Part shown: positions 42,880-53,199 of the stretch, piece by piece
Position numbering within the stretch: position 1 is the stretch's first letter
Layout: each line of letters starts with the position of its first letter
NCBI RefSeq assembly: GCF_007558815.1
Contig: NZ_VLTJ01000005.1
Span: 60,686-124,685 of the forward strand
Direction of reading: 5' to 3'
Length of the DNA stretch: 64,000 nt
DNA from: Verticiella sediminum
Lineage (GTDB): Bacteria > Pseudomonadota > Gammaproteobacteria > Burkholderiales > Burkholderiaceae_B
Made by a program: the position numbers and the translations under genes
Notes under the pieces: generated by a model
Told to the model about the DNA's origin: nothing
Database searches by the model: none
The model's input: the letters and a program-made list of their open reading frames with translations, nothing else

Positions 42880-43857
42880 ATGTCCAAGGCCATACGCATC
42901 ACGCAGAATGGCGGTCCCGAAGTGCTCAAGCTCGTCGACGTCGAAGTGCCGGCGCCGGCCGCCGACGAAGTCACGGTGCGCCATCATGCGGTCGGCCTGA
43001 ACTTCATCGACATCTATTTTCGTTCCGGTCTCTACAAGCATCCGCTGCCGCACGGCCTGGGCAACGAGGCCGCCGGCGTGGTCGAGGCCGTGGGCAAGGA
43101 CGTCGGGCACGTCAAGGTGGGCGATCGCGTGGCCTACGGCCAGAGCCCGATCGGCGCCTATGCCGAACGCCACAACGCCAAGGCGCTGCAGGTGGTCAAG
43201 CTGCCGGATTTCATCAGCTTCGAGCAGGCCGCGGCGATGATGCTCAAGGGCCTGACCGTGCAATACCTGTTTCGCCAGACCTACCGGCTGCAGGGCGACG
43301 AGACCATCCTCTTTCACGCGGCCGCGGGCGGCGTCGGCCTGATCGCCTGCCAGTGGGCGCGGGCGCTGGGCGTCAAGCTCATCGGTACGGTGTCCAGCCC
43401 GGAGAAGGCGGCCATCGCGCGCGAGCACGGCGCCTGGGCCACGATCGACTACACCCGCGAGAACATACCCGAGCGCGTGCGCGAACTCACCGGCGGGCGC
43501 AAGCTGCCGGTGGTGTACGACAGCGTGGGCAAGGACACCTGGGAGGCCTCGCTCGACTGCATCGAGCCGCGCGGCCTGATGGTCAGCTTCGGCAACGCGT
43601 CCGGGCCGGTCACCGGGGTGAACCTGGGCATCCTGGCCGCCAAGGGCTCGCTGTACGTGACGCGTCCCACGCTGGGCGCATACGCGGCCAGCCAGGAGAA
43701 GGTGCAGGCCGCGGCCGACGAGCTCTTCGGCCTGGTCGAGTCCGGGCGCATCAAGGTCAACATCGGGCAGCGCTACGCGCTTGCCGACGCGGCCAAGGCG
43801 CAGGAAGCGCTTGCGGCGCGCAAGACCACGGGCGCCACCGTTTTCATCGTGGACTGA
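42880..43857 (+). CDS. NADPH:quinone oxidoreductase (zeta-crystallin-like)
   Basis: A 325-residue medium-chain dehydrogenase/reductase without zinc, of the QorA/zeta-crystallin type. The GroES-like half contains VRHHAVGLNFIDIYFRSGLY near 36 and LGNEAAGVVEAVG near 62; the NADPH-binding loop is HAAAGGVGLIACQWA near 150. It is expected to reduce quinones by one-electron transfer using NADPH. AGGAGG lies upstream of the ATG at 42880. The next gene, lpxO, begins 6 bp after its stop, so the two are probably co-transcribed. Confidence 0.92.
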   Translation: MSKAIRITQNGGPEVLKLVDVEVPAPAADEVTVRHHAVGLNFIDIYFRSGLYKHPLPHGLGNEAAGVVEAVGKDVGHVKVGDRVAYGQSPIGAYAERHNAKALQVVKLPDFISFEQAAAMMLKGLTVQYLFRQTYRLQGDETILFHAAAGGVGLIACQWARALGVKLIGTVSSPEKAAIAREHGAWATIDYTRENIPERVRELTGGRKLPVVYDSVGKDTWEASLDCIEPRGLMVSFGNASGPVTGVNLGILAAKGSLYVTRPTLGAYAASQEKVQAAADELFGLVESGRIKVNIGQRYALADAAKAQEALAARKTTGATVFIVD

Positions 43858-43863
43858 TACATC

Positions 43864-44769
43864 ATGATCAAGTGGACCATCATCGGCCTCTGGCTGGCTG
43901 CGATCGCCTACGTGTATTTTCGCGGCCGGGTTCGCGTCAACTTCTTCCGGACCGTGGTGGACCACTCGGCAGTCCTCGCGCCGGTCAACGCCTTCATGTA
44001 TCTCTTCTCGGCCGTGCCGGCCAGGCCCTACATCGCGGCGCAGGACATGCCCGCGGGGCTGCGCAAGCTCGACGACAATTGGGAAGTCATCCGGGAAGAG
44101 GCGCGCCGGCTGGCCGAGGCGCAACGCATCAAGGCGGCCGAGGCGAACAACGACGCGGGCTTCAACTCGTTCTTCAAGAGCGGCTGGAAGCGCTTCTACC
44201 TGAAGTGGTATGACGCCCAGCATCCGTCCGCCGAGGAGCTGTGCCCGCAGACCGTGCGCCTGTTGCGCGAGATTCCGCAGGTCAAGGCCGCGATGTTCGC
44301 GGTGCTGCCGCCGGGCGCCAAGCTCAACCCGCACCGCGACCCGTTCGCCGGCTCGCTGCGCTATCACCTGGGCCTGGATACGCCGAACAGCGACGCCTGC
44401 TTCATCGAGGTCGATGGCGAACGCTATAGCTGGCGCGACGGCCAGAGCGTGGTGTTCGACGAGACCTACATCCACTGGGCCGAGAACCGCAGCGACGAGA
44501 TCCGCACCATCCTGTTCTGCGACGTGGAGCGCCCGCTCAAGTACGGCTGGGCCCAGCGTTTCAACCAGTGGTTCTCGCGCACGTTCATGACCGCTGCCAG
44601 TTCGCCCAACGACGCCGGCGACCAGACCGGCTGGGTCAACAAGCTGTTCCACGTCTCATGGGTGATGGGGCAGTACCGGCGCCGCTTCAAGCGCTGGAGC
44701 CCGGCGCTCTATCAGATCACCCGGGTGCTGGTGATCGTCGCCATCGTCGCCGCGATCATCTGGCTGTAG
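43864..44769 (+). CDS. lpxO: Lipid A 2-hydroxylase LpxO (Asp/Asn beta-hydroxylase family)
   Basis: A 301-residue Fe(II)/2-oxoglutarate dioxygenase of the aspartyl/asparaginyl beta-hydroxylase family, the family of LpxO, which adds a 2-hydroxyl to a secondary acyl chain of lipid A. There is an N-terminal membrane anchor (residues 4-20) and a C-terminal hydrophobic segment (about 283-301). The metal triad is His157, Asp159 (PHRDPFAG) and His204 (YIHWAENRS), with Arg nearby for 2-oxoglutarate. Bordetella lipid A 2-hydroxylation by LpxO has been described. Assignment is by family, length and anchors. Confidence 0.88.
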   Translation: MIKWTIIGLWLAAIAYVYFRGRVRVNFFRTVVDHSAVLAPVNAFMYLFSAVPARPYIAAQDMPAGLRKLDDNWEVIREEARRLAEAQRIKAAEANNDAGFNSFFKSGWKRFYLKWYDAQHPSAEELCPQTVRLLREIPQVKAAMFAVLPPGAKLNPHRDPFAGSLRYHLGLDTPNSDACFIEVDGERYSWRDGQSVVFDETYIHWAENRSDEIRTILFCDVERPLKYGWAQRFNQWFSRTFMTAASSPNDAGDQTGWVNKLFHVSWVMGQYRRRFKRWSPALYQITRVLVIVAIVAAIIWL

Positions 44770-44875
44770 AGGCAGCGACTGTCGGAACTGACAGAACGCC
44801 TGCCGCTGGCGTGCATCGACGCGAACTGCCCGAGGGCCCCGGCTCAAGGCTCTTGTTCCGGCGCGGGTGTTGGAG

Positions 44876-44906
44876 CGCTGGCGGCCCGGACGAAGGGCCG
44901 CCAGCG
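44876..44906. terminator. Perfect 12-bp hairpin between lpxO and fbp
   Basis: CGCTGGCGGCCC (44876-44887), 7-nt loop, GGGCCGCCAGCG (44895-44906). It lies between convergent genes and may stop transcription from both sides, though no T-run follows on either strand. Confidence 0.45.
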
Positions 44907-44924
44907 GAGGCGATCGCCTGCCCC

Positions 44925-45935
44925 TCAGCCCTCGGCGTGATACGCCGTGACCAGCTCGACCTCGTTCTTCGAGCCCAGGAGCACGCTGACCCGCTCGTGC
45001 AGCCCTTGCGGCTGCACGTCCAGGATGCGCTGCTGGCCGTTGGTGGCGGCGCCGCCCGCCTGCTCGACCAGGAAGCTCATCGGGTTGGCCTCGTACAGCA
45101 GGCGCAGCTTGCCCGGCTTGCCGGGCTCGCGCGCATCCCAGGGGTACATGAAGATGCCGCCACGGGTCATGATGCGGTGAATGTCGGTGACCATCGAGGC
45201 GACCCAGCGCATGTTGAAATCCTTGCCGCGCGGGCCGGTCTTGCCGGCCAGGCATTCGTCGACGTAGCGGCGCACGGGCGGTGCCCAGTGGCGCGTGTTC
45301 GAGGTGTTGATGGCGAACTCCGCAGTGTCGGCCGGGATCTGCATGCGCTCGTGGGTCAGCAGCCACGAGCCCATTTCGCGATCCAGCGTGAAGCCGTACA
45401 CGCCCGTGCCCACGGTCAGCACCAGCATGGTCTGCGGGCCGTAGAGCGCGTAGCCCGCGGCGACCTGTTGTCTGCCCGGTTGCAGGAAGTCGGCCTCGGT
45501 GGCCTCGCGGCCGTCGGCATCGGCCGGCATGCGCAGCACGGAGAAGATGGTGCCGATCGAGACGTTGACGTCGATGTTGGAGGAGCCGTCCAGCGGATCG
45601 AAAAGCAGCAGGTAGCCGCCGCGCGGATAGGGGTTGGGAATGGGGTGGATGGTGTCCATCTCCTCGGACGCCATGGCCGAGAGGTTGCCGCCCCATTCGT
45701 TGGCCTCGAGCAGGATCTCGTTGGAGATCACGTCGAGCTTCTTCTGGACTTCGCCCTGCACGTTCTCGGTGGTGAGGCTGCCGAGAACGCCGCTCAGGGC
45801 GCCCTTGCCGACGTGGTGGCCGATGGCCTTGCAGGCTCGCGCGACGACTTCGATGAGCAGGCGCACATCGGCGGGCAGGGCGCATTCGCTGCGCTGCTGC
45901 TCGATCAGGAACTGGGTGAGGGACTTGCGTTTCAA
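44925..45935 (-). CDS. fbp: Fructose-1,6-bisphosphatase class 1
   Basis: Fbp (336 residues) dephosphorylates fructose 1,6-bisphosphate in gluconeogenesis. The metal-binding signature [20 protein letters not shown] is intact, with ASEEMDTI before it and RRYVDE, MYPWD and [11 protein letters not shown] later. The start is TTG at 45935 ([13 protein letters not shown] after fMet), supported by GGAG eight bases upstream and by length; no ATG is suitably placed. The start overlaps the pepN stop (TTGA), so the two are translationally coupled. Confidence 0.95.
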   Translation of the reverse strand: MKRKSLTQFLIEQQRSECALPADVRLLIEVVARACKAIGHHVGKGALSGVLGSLTTENVQGEVQKKLDVISNEILLEANEWGGNLSAMASEEMDTIHPIPNPYPRGGYLLLFDPLDGSSNIDVNVSIGTIFSVLRMPADADGREATEADFLQPGRQQVAAGYALYGPQTMLVLTVGTGVYGFTLDREMGSWLLTHERMQIPADTAEFAINTSNTRHWAPPVRRYVDECLAGKTGPRGKDFNMRWVASMVTDIHRIMTRGGIFMYPWDAREPGKPGKLRLLYEANPMSFLVEQAGGAATNGQQRILDVQPQGLHERVSVLLGSKNEVELVTAYHAEG

Positions 45936-48655
45936 GCGGATATCTCCAGGGCTTTGGATACGATTTCGGTGACGTTGCGCGACAGGCCGGCCTGGCTGCG
46001 CACGCGTTCGAGCGCGGCGTGCATGGCGTCGCGCAGCACGGGCGCGTAACGCGTCCACTGCTCCAGGCCGCGGGCCAGCCTGGCCGCGATCTCGGGATTG
46101 AACGCATCCAGGGCCAGTACCTGCTCGGCCCAGAAGCGGTAACCCGCGCCGTCGGCGGCGTGGAAGTGGCGCGGATTGTTCAGGCAGAACTGGAACACCA
46201 GGGCGCGCGCGCGGTTCGGATTGCGCAGCGTGAAGTCGGAGTGGGCGAGCAGCTTGCGCACCTGGCCGGCGTCGGTGGTGCGTGCCGTGGCCTGCAGGGC
46301 GAACCATTTGTCCAGCATCAAGGGGTCGCGCCGGCTGCGCTGGTAGAAGTCCGCCAGGGCGGCATCGGCGGCTGCGCCCGGCGCATGGTTGACCAGCGCG
46401 GCGAGCGCCGCCAGGCGGTCGGTCATGTTGCCGGCATCGCGGTACTGCAGTTCGGCGAGCTCGCGCGCCGGCGCATCGCCGCCCGCGAGCAGATAGGACA
46501 GTGCAAGGTTCTTGAGATCGCGTCGGCCGGCCGACAGCGGATCGGGCGAGTAGGCGCCCGGGGTCTGGTTGTCGTCGATGGCTGCGCGCCATTGCCCGGC
46601 GAGATCGCGGCCCAGGCGGGCGCGGACCAGGTCGCGGGCCTGCGCCAGCGCGCCCGGGTCGATGGGCGACATGCGCTCGGCCAGGACTTTCTCGGCGGGC
46701 AGGTTGAGCGCGCGCGCGCGCCAGCCGGGGTCGACCTGCGGATCGTCGAGCACCGCGCGCCAGGCCTGCACGAGCTGGGCATCGTCGGGCGGCGTCGTGG
46801 CGCCGCTCGCGTGCGCCAGGATGTGGCGCGCGGCCAGCTCCTGGCCGGCTTCCCGGCGTGCGTAGGCGTTGGTGTCGTGGGCGAGCAGCAGGGCGAGGTC
46901 GCGGTCGGTGTAGTCGTACTCGACGATCACCGGCGCGGAGAAATCGCGCAGCAGCGACGGAACCGGATGGCCGGGCACGTCGGTGAACACCCAGTGCTGG
47001 CTCGCTTCGGTGAGCTCGAGCACGACGGTGTCGCTCGCCGCCGCGTCGCTGCCCGACAGGCGCAGCGGCAGCGGATGGCCCTGCGCATCGAGCAGGCCGA
47101 TTTTGAACGGGATGTGCACGGGCGCCTTGTGCAGGCTGTCGCCGGCCAGGCGTTCGACGCCCACCGGCGCGCAGTGCTGCGCGAGCGTGACCGTGCACGT
47201 GCGGGCCTGGGCGTCGTAGGCGAGCGTCACGCGTACGCGCGGCGTACCGGCCTGGCGGTACCAGCGGCGGAACGCCGTGAGGTCGCGCTCCGGGTGCTGC
47301 GCGCGATAGACCGATTCCATGGCGTCGACGAAGTCGTCGCAGGTGACGGCCTGCCCGTCGTGGCGGCGGAAGTACTCGGCCATGCCCCGCTGGAAGCCCG
47401 CCTCGCCGAGCAGGGTGTGCTGCATGCGGATGACCTCGGCGCCTTTCTCGTACACCGTCGCGGTGTAGAAGTTGCCGATCTCCTGGTAGCTCTCCGGGCG
47501 GATGGGGTGCGCCATCGGGCCGGCGTCCTCGGGGAACTGGGCCGCGCGCAAGGCGATCACGTCGTCGATGCGCTTGACCGTGCGCGCGCTGGCCTGGGCC
47601 TTGGCGAGCGCGTCGCCGGTCAGGCCGGTGTCGGCCAGGGCCGCGGCCATCATGTCGGCGGTGAATTCCTGGTCGCGGAACACCGTGAGGCCTTCCTTCA
47701 GGCTGAGCTGGAACCAGTCGCGGCAGGTGACCCGGTTGCCGGTCCAGTTGTGGAAGTATTCATGGCCGATCACCGCCTCGATGGCGCTGTAGTTCGCGTC
47801 GGTGGCGCTGTCGGGGTCGGCCAGCACGTAGGCCGCGTTGAAGATGTTGAGCCCCTTGTTCTCCATGGCGCCCATGTTGAAGTCGCGCGCGGCGACGATC
47901 ATGAAGCGGTCGAGGTCGAGCTCGAGGTCGAAGCGCGTTTCGTCCCAGCGCAGCGAGCGTTCCAGCGAGGCCAGCGCCCATTCGGTCTTGCCTTCGTTGC
48001 CCGGGTCGGTGTAGACCTGCAGCAGCACGTCGCGCCCCGAGCGCGTGCGCACGCGCTTCTCGGTCCAGGCGAGCTTGCCCGCCACCAGCGCGAAGAGATA
48101 GCACGGCTTGCGAAAAGGGTCTTCCCAGACGGCTTCGTGGCGGCCGTCGGCGAGCTCGCGCTGCGCGATCAGGTTGCCGTTGGAGAGCAACTGCGGGAAA
48201 TCGGCCTTGGGCGCGCGCAAGGTGACGGTGTAGCGGCTCATCACGTCCGGACGATCCGGAAACCAGGTGATGCGCCGAAAGCCCTCGGCCTCGCACTGCG
48301 TGAAGAACACGCCGTTGGAGACGTACAGCCCCATGAGCGTGGCGTTCTCGGCCGGCCGGCAGCGGCTGACCAGCGTGAGGCGGGCGCGCTCGCCCAGGCC
48401 GGGGATGGTCAGCGTGGTCGGCGCCAGTTGGTAGGCGTGGCTCGCCAGCGGTTGGCCATCGACCGCGACCGAGACCAGTTCCAGATCCTCGCCGTCGAGC
48501 ACGAGATCGCCCGGATGCTGGCGCACGACCTCCAGCTCGGCGGTCACGGTGGTGAGCGCCGGCTGGAGGTCGAAGGCGAGCGCCACCGTATCGACCGCGA
48601 AGGGATAGGGCTGGTAATCCTGGCGCCGGATGGTGACTGGCGTATCGCTGCGCAT
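45932..48655 (-). CDS. pepN: Aminopeptidase N (PepN)
   Basis: A 907-residue M1 zinc metallopeptidase that removes N-terminal residues from peptides in the cytosol. The exopeptidase motif [12 protein letters not shown] near residue 265 and zinc site [11 protein letters not shown] (HExxH near 300, with the third ligand Glu in [11 protein letters not shown]) are canonical; a Tyr proton donor lies further on. It is slightly longer than E. coli PepN (870), normal for betaproteobacteria. It is divergent from the lipoprotein gene and coupled to fbp downstream. Confidence 0.97.
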   Translation of the reverse strand: MRSDTPVTIRRQDYQPYPFAVDTVALAFDLQPALTTVTAELEVVRQHPGDLVLDGEDLELVSVAVDGQPLASHAYQLAPTTLTIPGLGERARLTLVSRCRPAENATLMGLYVSNGVFFTQCEAEGFRRITWFPDRPDVMSRYTVTLRAPKADFPQLLSNGNLIAQRELADGRHEAVWEDPFRKPCYLFALVAGKLAWTEKRVRTRSGRDVLLQVYTDPGNEGKTEWALASLERSLRWDETRFDLELDLDRFMIVAARDFNMGAMENKGLNIFNAAYVLADPDSATDANYSAIEAVIGHEYFHNWTGNRVTCRDWFQLSLKEGLTVFRDQEFTADMMAAALADTGLTGDALAKAQASARTVKRIDDVIALRAAQFPEDAGPMAHPIRPESYQEIGNFYTATVYEKGAEVIRMQHTLLGEAGFQRGMAEYFRRHDGQAVTCDDFVDAMESVYRAQHPERDLTAFRRWYRQAGTPRVRVTLAYDAQARTCTVTLAQHCAPVGVERLAGDSLHKAPVHIPFKIGLLDAQGHPLPLRLSGSDAAASDTVVLELTEASQHWVFTDVPGHPVPSLLRDFSAPVIVEYDYTDRDLALLLAHDTNAYARREAGQELAARHILAHASGATTPPDDAQLVQAWRAVLDDPQVDPGWRARALNLPAEKVLAERMSPIDPGALAQARDLVRARLGRDLAGQWRAAIDDNQTPGAYSPDPLSAGRRDLKNLALSYLLAGGDAPARELAELQYRDAGNMTDRLAALAALVNHAPGAAADAALADFYQRSRRDPLMLDKWFALQATARTTDAGQVRKLLAHSDFTLRNPNRARALVFQFCLNNPRHFHAADGAGYRFWAEQVLALDAFNPEIAARLARGLEQWTRYAPVLRDAMHAALERVRSQAGLSRNVTEIVSKALEISA

Positions 48656-48869
48656 GGCTGACCTCGAAGGGAATGATGCATCGATTTTACGCGGTACGCG
48701 CGCCTATGCCGGCCGCCGATTACGCCCGCCGGGAAGGGCGCATCCGCCGCGCTGGCGGGCATGGCATATGCTTCAATTATTACCGTGTACGCCGCCGCGT
48801 CCCGGCGGCGACTGCGGACGGCCTGGCCAACGGCCATCATCGCCCCCGCACCGGGCGGGGAGGAGCATC

Positions 48870-49556
48870 ATGCAATCAAGGTCCATCCCTACAGTTACGC
48901 GTTGCTGGCGCATGGCGGGCGCCGTCCTTCTCGCCTGCGCCGCGCTGGCCGGCTGCGCCACCACTGCCAGCCCCTTCGCCGCGCGCGTCACCGCATTCCA
49001 GCAATGGCCGGCCGACGCCGTCGGCCAGAGCTATCGTTTCGCGCGCCAGGCGGAGGCGGCGCAGGGTGCCGACGACCTGGAATACCGCAGCTACGAGGAC
49101 ATCATCCGTGCCAACCTGGGCGGCATCGGCCTGGTCGAGGCGCAGCCCTGGGACCGGCAGCCGCGCTTCACGGTCTCGTTCCGCTACGGGTCGGAGCCCT
49201 TCCAGACCTGGGCCGAAGTGGCGGCGCCACCGCCGCCGCCGATGATGGGCTACGGCTTCTACGGTCGCCGTGGCTGGGGGTGGGGCATGGGGATGGGCAT
49301 GCCGTTCGGCGGCTGGGGCTGGGGTTACCCGGGCTATTCCGGCTACCAGGCGGTGCCCGTGACCGCCTATCGCAACATCCTGGAGGTCTCGATCCGCGAC
49401 AGCCAGCGCGGCGGCGCCGAGGTGTACCAGGGGCGCGCGGTGCACGAAGGCCGTGCGGACGCGCTGCCCCAGACCATGTCCTATCTGGCGGCGTCGATTT
49501 TCTCGAACTTCCCGCAGAACAACGGCGAGACGCACACGGTGCGCATCCCGCGTTGA
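48870..49556 (+). CDS. DUF4136-type lipoprotein
   Basis: A 228-residue predicted lipoprotein. The signal peptide ends in the lipobox LAGC (AGAVLLACAALAGCATT, Cys at about 28). The body resembles DUF4136 proteins (SYRFARQAEAAQGADDLEYRS, YEDIIRANLGGIGL). A Gly/Trp/Met-rich, low-complexity loop (RRGWGWGMGMGM, then GGWGWGYPGYSGY) lies near residues 130-160 and is probably flexible and surface exposed. GGGGAGGAG precedes the ATG. Function unknown; the residue after Cys is Ala, so sorting to the outer membrane is expected. Confidence 0.83.
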   Translation: MQSRSIPTVTRCWRMAGAVLLACAALAGCATTASPFAARVTAFQQWPADAVGQSYRFARQAEAAQGADDLEYRSYEDIIRANLGGIGLVEAQPWDRQPRFTVSFRYGSEPFQTWAEVAAPPPPPMMGYGFYGRRGWGWGMGMGMPFGGWGWGYPGYSGYQAVPVTAYRNILEVSIRDSQRGGAEVYQGRAVHEGRADALPQTMSYLAASIFSNFPQNNGETHTVRIPR

Positions 49557-49571
49557 AGCCTGCGCGCCGTT

Positions 49572-50582
49572 TCAGAAAGCGTGGCGCATGCCCAGGGCGT
49601 AGGACATGCCCTGGCTCTCGTCGCTGATCTTGTCGCGCATCACCATCGCGTACAGATCGGTGCGCTTGGACAGCCGGTAGTCGTAGCCGACGGTGGCGAC
49701 GTCGCGCCAATAGTCCTGGGCGCCGGTGACCCGGTCGCGGCTGTAAGAGACCAGCACGCTGCCCGGGCCCACGGGCGCGGACAGGCCCACCTGGCCGATC
49801 TTGTCGTGCGTGTCGGCGTTCAGCGAGCCCGTATCGCCTTCGCGGATGCTGGTGTAGGAGAGGAACACCTTGGCGACGCCGAAATCGTAGGCCGTGCCGA
49901 TCTGCCAGGTGTTCTCCTCGCCCGTGGCGAATCCGCTCTTGACCTGCTGCGCGGCCACGCCGATCGAGAAGGCTCCTTCCCGGTACGAGAGGCCGCCGCC
50001 GACGTTGGTGCGGCCATTGGCATCGGTGCCCTTGGTGCCGTAGATCAACTCGCCCGACAGGCCGCCGAACTTGGGCGTGGAGTACGCGACGGCGCTGTTC
50101 CAGGCGGAGTCGCCGGACAGGGTGCCGGGCGAGAAGATGTTGCGGATGGCGGGCGAGAAACCGAACGAGCCGCCCAGCGGGTTGAAGAGCAGGGTATTGG
50201 TAAAGAGCGGCGTGCCGATGCGGCCCAGGCGCACGGTGCCCAGGCGCTCGCTGGCGAGCCCGGCATAAGCGGCGCGCGAGAACATCGTGTCACCGGGGTA
50301 GCGCCCCGATTCGCCGGTGTTCGCGCGCAGATAGCCTTCGAGGGCGAAGATCGCCTTCAGGTCCTGGCCCAGGTCTTCCTGGCCGGCGATGCCGAAGTAG
50401 CTGGTGGTCATACCGCCCGAGTTGACCTGGGACATGCGCTCGCCGCCGCTGGTTTTCATGGAGCCGACATACACGTCTATGATGCCGTAGAGGCGTACGG
50501 AGGATTGCGCGTGGGCCGTACCGGCGGCCAGAAAAGCGACGGTGATGCAGGGCAGAAGGCGAAGGTGCGACAGTGGAGTCAT
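49572..50582 (-). CDS. Gram-negative general porin
   Basis: A 336-residue outer-membrane trimeric porin of the betaproteobacterial type. The signal peptide ends at AHA|QSS (about residue 25). Then SVRLYGIIDVYVGSM, FGIAGQEDLGQDLKAIFALEGYL and RAAYAGLASERLGTVRLGR are typical strands, and the protein ends in Phe (LGMRHAF), the usual outer-membrane assembly signal. The ATG at 50582 follows GAGG. It sits downstream of the amidohydrolase gene on the same strand, 102 bp away. Specificity cannot be predicted; it might serve the adjacent uptake genes. Confidence 0.92.
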   Translation of the reverse strand: MTPLSHLRLLPCITVAFLAAGTAHAQSSVRLYGIIDVYVGSMKTSGGERMSQVNSGGMTTSYFGIAGQEDLGQDLKAIFALEGYLRANTGESGRYPGDTMFSRAAYAGLASERLGTVRLGRIGTPLFTNTLLFNPLGGSFGFSPAIRNIFSPGTLSGDSAWNSAVAYSTPKFGGLSGELIYGTKGTDANGRTNVGGGLSYREGAFSIGVAAQQVKSGFATGEENTWQIGTAYDFGVAKVFLSYTSIREGDTGSLNADTHDKIGQVGLSAPVGPGSVLVSYSRDRVTGAQDYWRDVATVGYDYRLSKRTDLYAMVMRDKISDESQGMSYALGMRHAF

Positions 50583-50684
50583 CGTGTCCTCGAGGCGGAG
50601 CGGACAAAGGGAACCTGACAGGCGTGCGCAAGGCATGCCGTCAGGAAGCGGGGAACGCGGTTTGCGGGCGGTGCGGCGGCGGGC

Positions 50685-52043
50685 TCAGGTCATGAGTTCG
50701 TCCAGGAGCCGGTAGTCGGGCAGGCGGGTATCGATGGCGCGCCCTTGGCGCAGCACCACCCGGTCGCTCTGGTGGCGCGCGAGCAGCTCGGAATAGTTGC
50801 GCGCGCGCAGCACGAGCAGGTCCGCGGGCAGGCCGGGCGCGAGCCGGCCGCGTTGCGGCAGGCCCATGATGTCCGCGGGCGTGCGGGTGGCGGCCTCGAT
50901 CCAGTGGCCCAGGGGATGGTCCAGGTGCAGGATCTTCACCGCCTGGGTATAGGTATCGAGCATGTCGTGATCGCCGTAGGCATGGAACGGGTCGCGGCAG
51001 TTGTCGCCCGCGATCGCCACGCGCAGCCCGCGCGCCTTCATTTCGTGCAGCAGCGTGACGCCGCGCCAGCGCGGTGTGCGCGAGGCCGTGGGATCGCGGT
51101 CCTGCAGATACAGGTTGACGGTGGGCAGGCTGACAAAATCGATGCCGGCGCGCGCGCAGGCATCCAGGGTGCGGGCGATGCGCGCCTCGTCCTGCAGGGC
51201 GAGCGAGCAGCAGTGGCCGCACAGGATGCGGCCGGCAAAGCCGACCTCGGTGGCGATGCGGGCGACCTCGGCCAGGCTGAGCACGCGCGCGTCGCCGGTC
51301 TCGTCCACGTGCAGATCGGCGTCCAGGCCGCGTTCGGCGGCCAGCTCGAAGAAGCGCCGTATGGCCACGTCGAACTCGGGCTGCAGCGGCACGTTGGGCA
51401 GGCCCCGAAAGCGCGTCACGCAGCCCAACTGGCCGCCCGCGCGGGCCACCGTGTCGGCCAGTCGGCGTCCTTCGTCGGTCAGGAAGATGTCCAGCGGCGC
51501 GATCGACGACGCCTGCAGGTCGATGCGTCCTTGCCATGCCTCGCGCAGTTCCTGGAACACCGGAAAGGAGATGTCGGCCTGCGGCTGCAGGCAGTCCAGG
51601 TGCGTGCGGATGGCCAATACCCCATGCGCATAGGCGGTCTGCAGCCCGAACGACATGCGGGCGAGCAGGTCGTGCTCGCGCCAGCGCGCCGTGCGGTCCT
51701 CGCCGGTGGCCTGGGCCGCGCCGGCGCCGTCGCCGGTCGGGTTCGGCTTGCGCGGCCAGATGTGGCCCTTGTCGAGATGGGTGTGGCAATCGAGCAGGCC
51801 CGGCAGCACCATCGATTGGCGCAGGTCGGGCCCGCTGGCGGGTGCCGCGGTGCCGGCCGGCAGGATCGCCGCGATGCACCCGTCCTCGATCATCAGGTCG
51901 GCGTCGTGCAGATCGCCGTGCTCGAAAGTGGTGGCCACGGTCAAAGCCTGCGCCGTGGGCGTCGTCAGGCAGGCCGGGATGCGGACATGCCGCAATGCGT
52001 AGGCGGGGGCTTCGGGCACGGCAAAGAAAGTGTGGGCGCTCAT
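50685..52043 (-). CDS. Cytosine-deaminase-like amidohydrolase
   Basis: A 452-residue metal-dependent amidohydrolase of the CodA/AtzC-type branch. Metal ligands are seen in LLDCHTHLDKGH (about 84-95), LHVDETGD (about 237), GHCCSLAL (about 267) and AGDNCRDPFHAYGDHDML (about 345). The last, with D-N/D-D and a nearby Trp/His, resembles CodA's GHDDVFDPWY region. The likely reaction is deamination or hydrolysis of a pyrimidine, triazine or similar ring. It follows the binding-protein gene by 82 bp and probably belongs to the same unit. Confidence 0.85.
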   Translation of the reverse strand: MSAHTFFAVPEAPAYALRHVRIPACLTTPTAQALTVATTFEHGDLHDADLMIEDGCIAAILPAGTAAPASGPDLRQSMVLPGLLDCHTHLDKGHIWPRKPNPTGDGAGAAQATGEDRTARWREHDLLARMSFGLQTAYAHGVLAIRTHLDCLQPQADISFPVFQELREAWQGRIDLQASSIAPLDIFLTDEGRRLADTVARAGGQLGCVTRFRGLPNVPLQPEFDVAIRRFFELAAERGLDADLHVDETGDARVLSLAEVARIATEVGFAGRILCGHCCSLALQDEARIARTLDACARAGIDFVSLPTVNLYLQDRDPTASRTPRWRGVTLLHEMKARGLRVAIAGDNCRDPFHAYGDHDMLDTYTQAVKILHLDHPLGHWIEAATRTPADIMGLPQRGRLAPGLPADLLVLRARNYSELLARHQSDRVVLRQGRAIDTRLPDYRLLDELMT

Positions 52044-52125
52044 GTCGGTGCCGGTGATACGTCAAGTTGGAAAGCGCCGCCGATGCGCAGCGGCGGCGAG
52101 GCGGAGCCGCGGGCGGCCACGGCGA

Positions 52126-53163
52126 TCACGCGCCGACGCGCTTGTTGACGAAGTCCAGGGTGTAGCCCTGCCGGATGTCCACGCCGGGGCGGGCCACGCC
52201 GCTCTGCACGGCGCTGTCGTAGATTGCCTGCCACTGCGCGTGGCTCATCGCGCCCGGGCCGCCCGCCTGCACGTCGGGCGAGTCGAAGATCGCATGCTCG
52301 CGCATGGTCTCGAGCGCGTAGGCGATCTTCTCGTCGCTCGCGTCCGGGTTGCCCTCGCGGATCAGGGCGTTGCCGGGCGTGGGGTCGCCGTGCAGATAGC
52401 TGGCCCAGCCGCGCGCCGTGGCGTCGACGAAGCGCTGCACGACGTCGGGCTGCTCGCGCACCATGCTGGGCTTGGCCAGCGTGACGTTGCTGTAGGCCAG
52501 GTAGCCGTGCTCGGCCAGCATGTGCACCACCGGCTTGACGCCGCTGCGCGCCAGTTCGTAGGGTTCGCTGGTGATGAAGCCCTCCATCGACATGCGCGGA
52601 TCGACCAGGAAGGGCGCCATGCTGTAGGTGTAGGGGCGGATCTGCTCGTCGGTGAAGCCGAACTTCGCCTTGAGCCAGGGCCAGTAGGTCTGGCGTCCCG
52701 CGGTGGAGACGAGCAGCGGGTCGCCCTTGAGCGAGGCCAGCTCGTCATGCCCCGAACCGGCGTGGGACAGCACCACGTTGAAGGCCTTCTGGCCGAAGGC
52801 CGCGACGGCGATTGCCGGCAGCCCCTGGCTCGCCAGGCTGAGCACGCGCATGCTGTCGCTGTCGGCGAAGTCGACGGCGCCCGCGAGGAAGATCTGCATG
52901 ACGTTCAACTGCGGGCCGCCCGAGCGCAGCTCGACGTCCAGGCCGTATTCGCGGTACAGGCCGGTGGCCAGCGCCTGGTAGAGGCCGCCCTTGTCCGGCT
53001 GCGGCAGCCAGCCCGTCTGGTAGACGATGCGGGTCAGCCCCTGGGCGCGCGCGGCGCGCATGCCCCATGGGGTGGCCAGGACGGCGGCTGCCGAGGCGGC
53101 AGTCGTGAGCAGCCGGCGGCGAACCGGTGAATGCGATGCAAGGCGGGGCAGAAAGGGGCTCAT
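52126..53163 (-). CDS. ABC transporter substrate-binding protein, NMT1/THI5-like
   Basis: A 345-residue periplasmic protein of the NMT1/THI5/SsuA type. The N-terminus has a twin-arginine-like signal (SPVRRRLLTTAASAAAVLA) ending near AARAQ (about 41). QTGWLPQPDKGGLYQALATG and FLAGAVDFADSDSMRVL are the usual ligand-cleft segments. Members bind hydroxymethylpyrimidine, riboflavin-like compounds, nitrate or sulfonates. No ABC permease or ATPase lies in the window, so partners must be elsewhere. The flanking deaminase and FAD oxidase suggest uptake of an N-heterocycle; this is inference. Confidence 0.87.
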   Translation of the reverse strand: MSPFLPRLASHSPVRRRLLTTAASAAAVLATPWGMRAARAQGLTRIVYQTGWLPQPDKGGLYQALATGLYREYGLDVELRSGGPQLNVMQIFLAGAVDFADSDSMRVLSLASQGLPAIAVAAFGQKAFNVVLSHAGSGHDELASLKGDPLLVSTAGRQTYWPWLKAKFGFTDEQIRPYTYSMAPFLVDPRMSMEGFITSEPYELARSGVKPVVHMLAEHGYLAYSNVTLAKPSMVREQPDVVQRFVDATARGWASYLHGDPTPGNALIREGNPDASDEKIAYALETMREHAIFDSPDVQAGGPGAMSHAQWQAIYDSAVQSGVARPGVDIRQGYTLDFVNKRVGA

Positions 53164-53199
53164 CGGCGATCTCCTGGTGCGGGTTGGATGGTTGTGCCC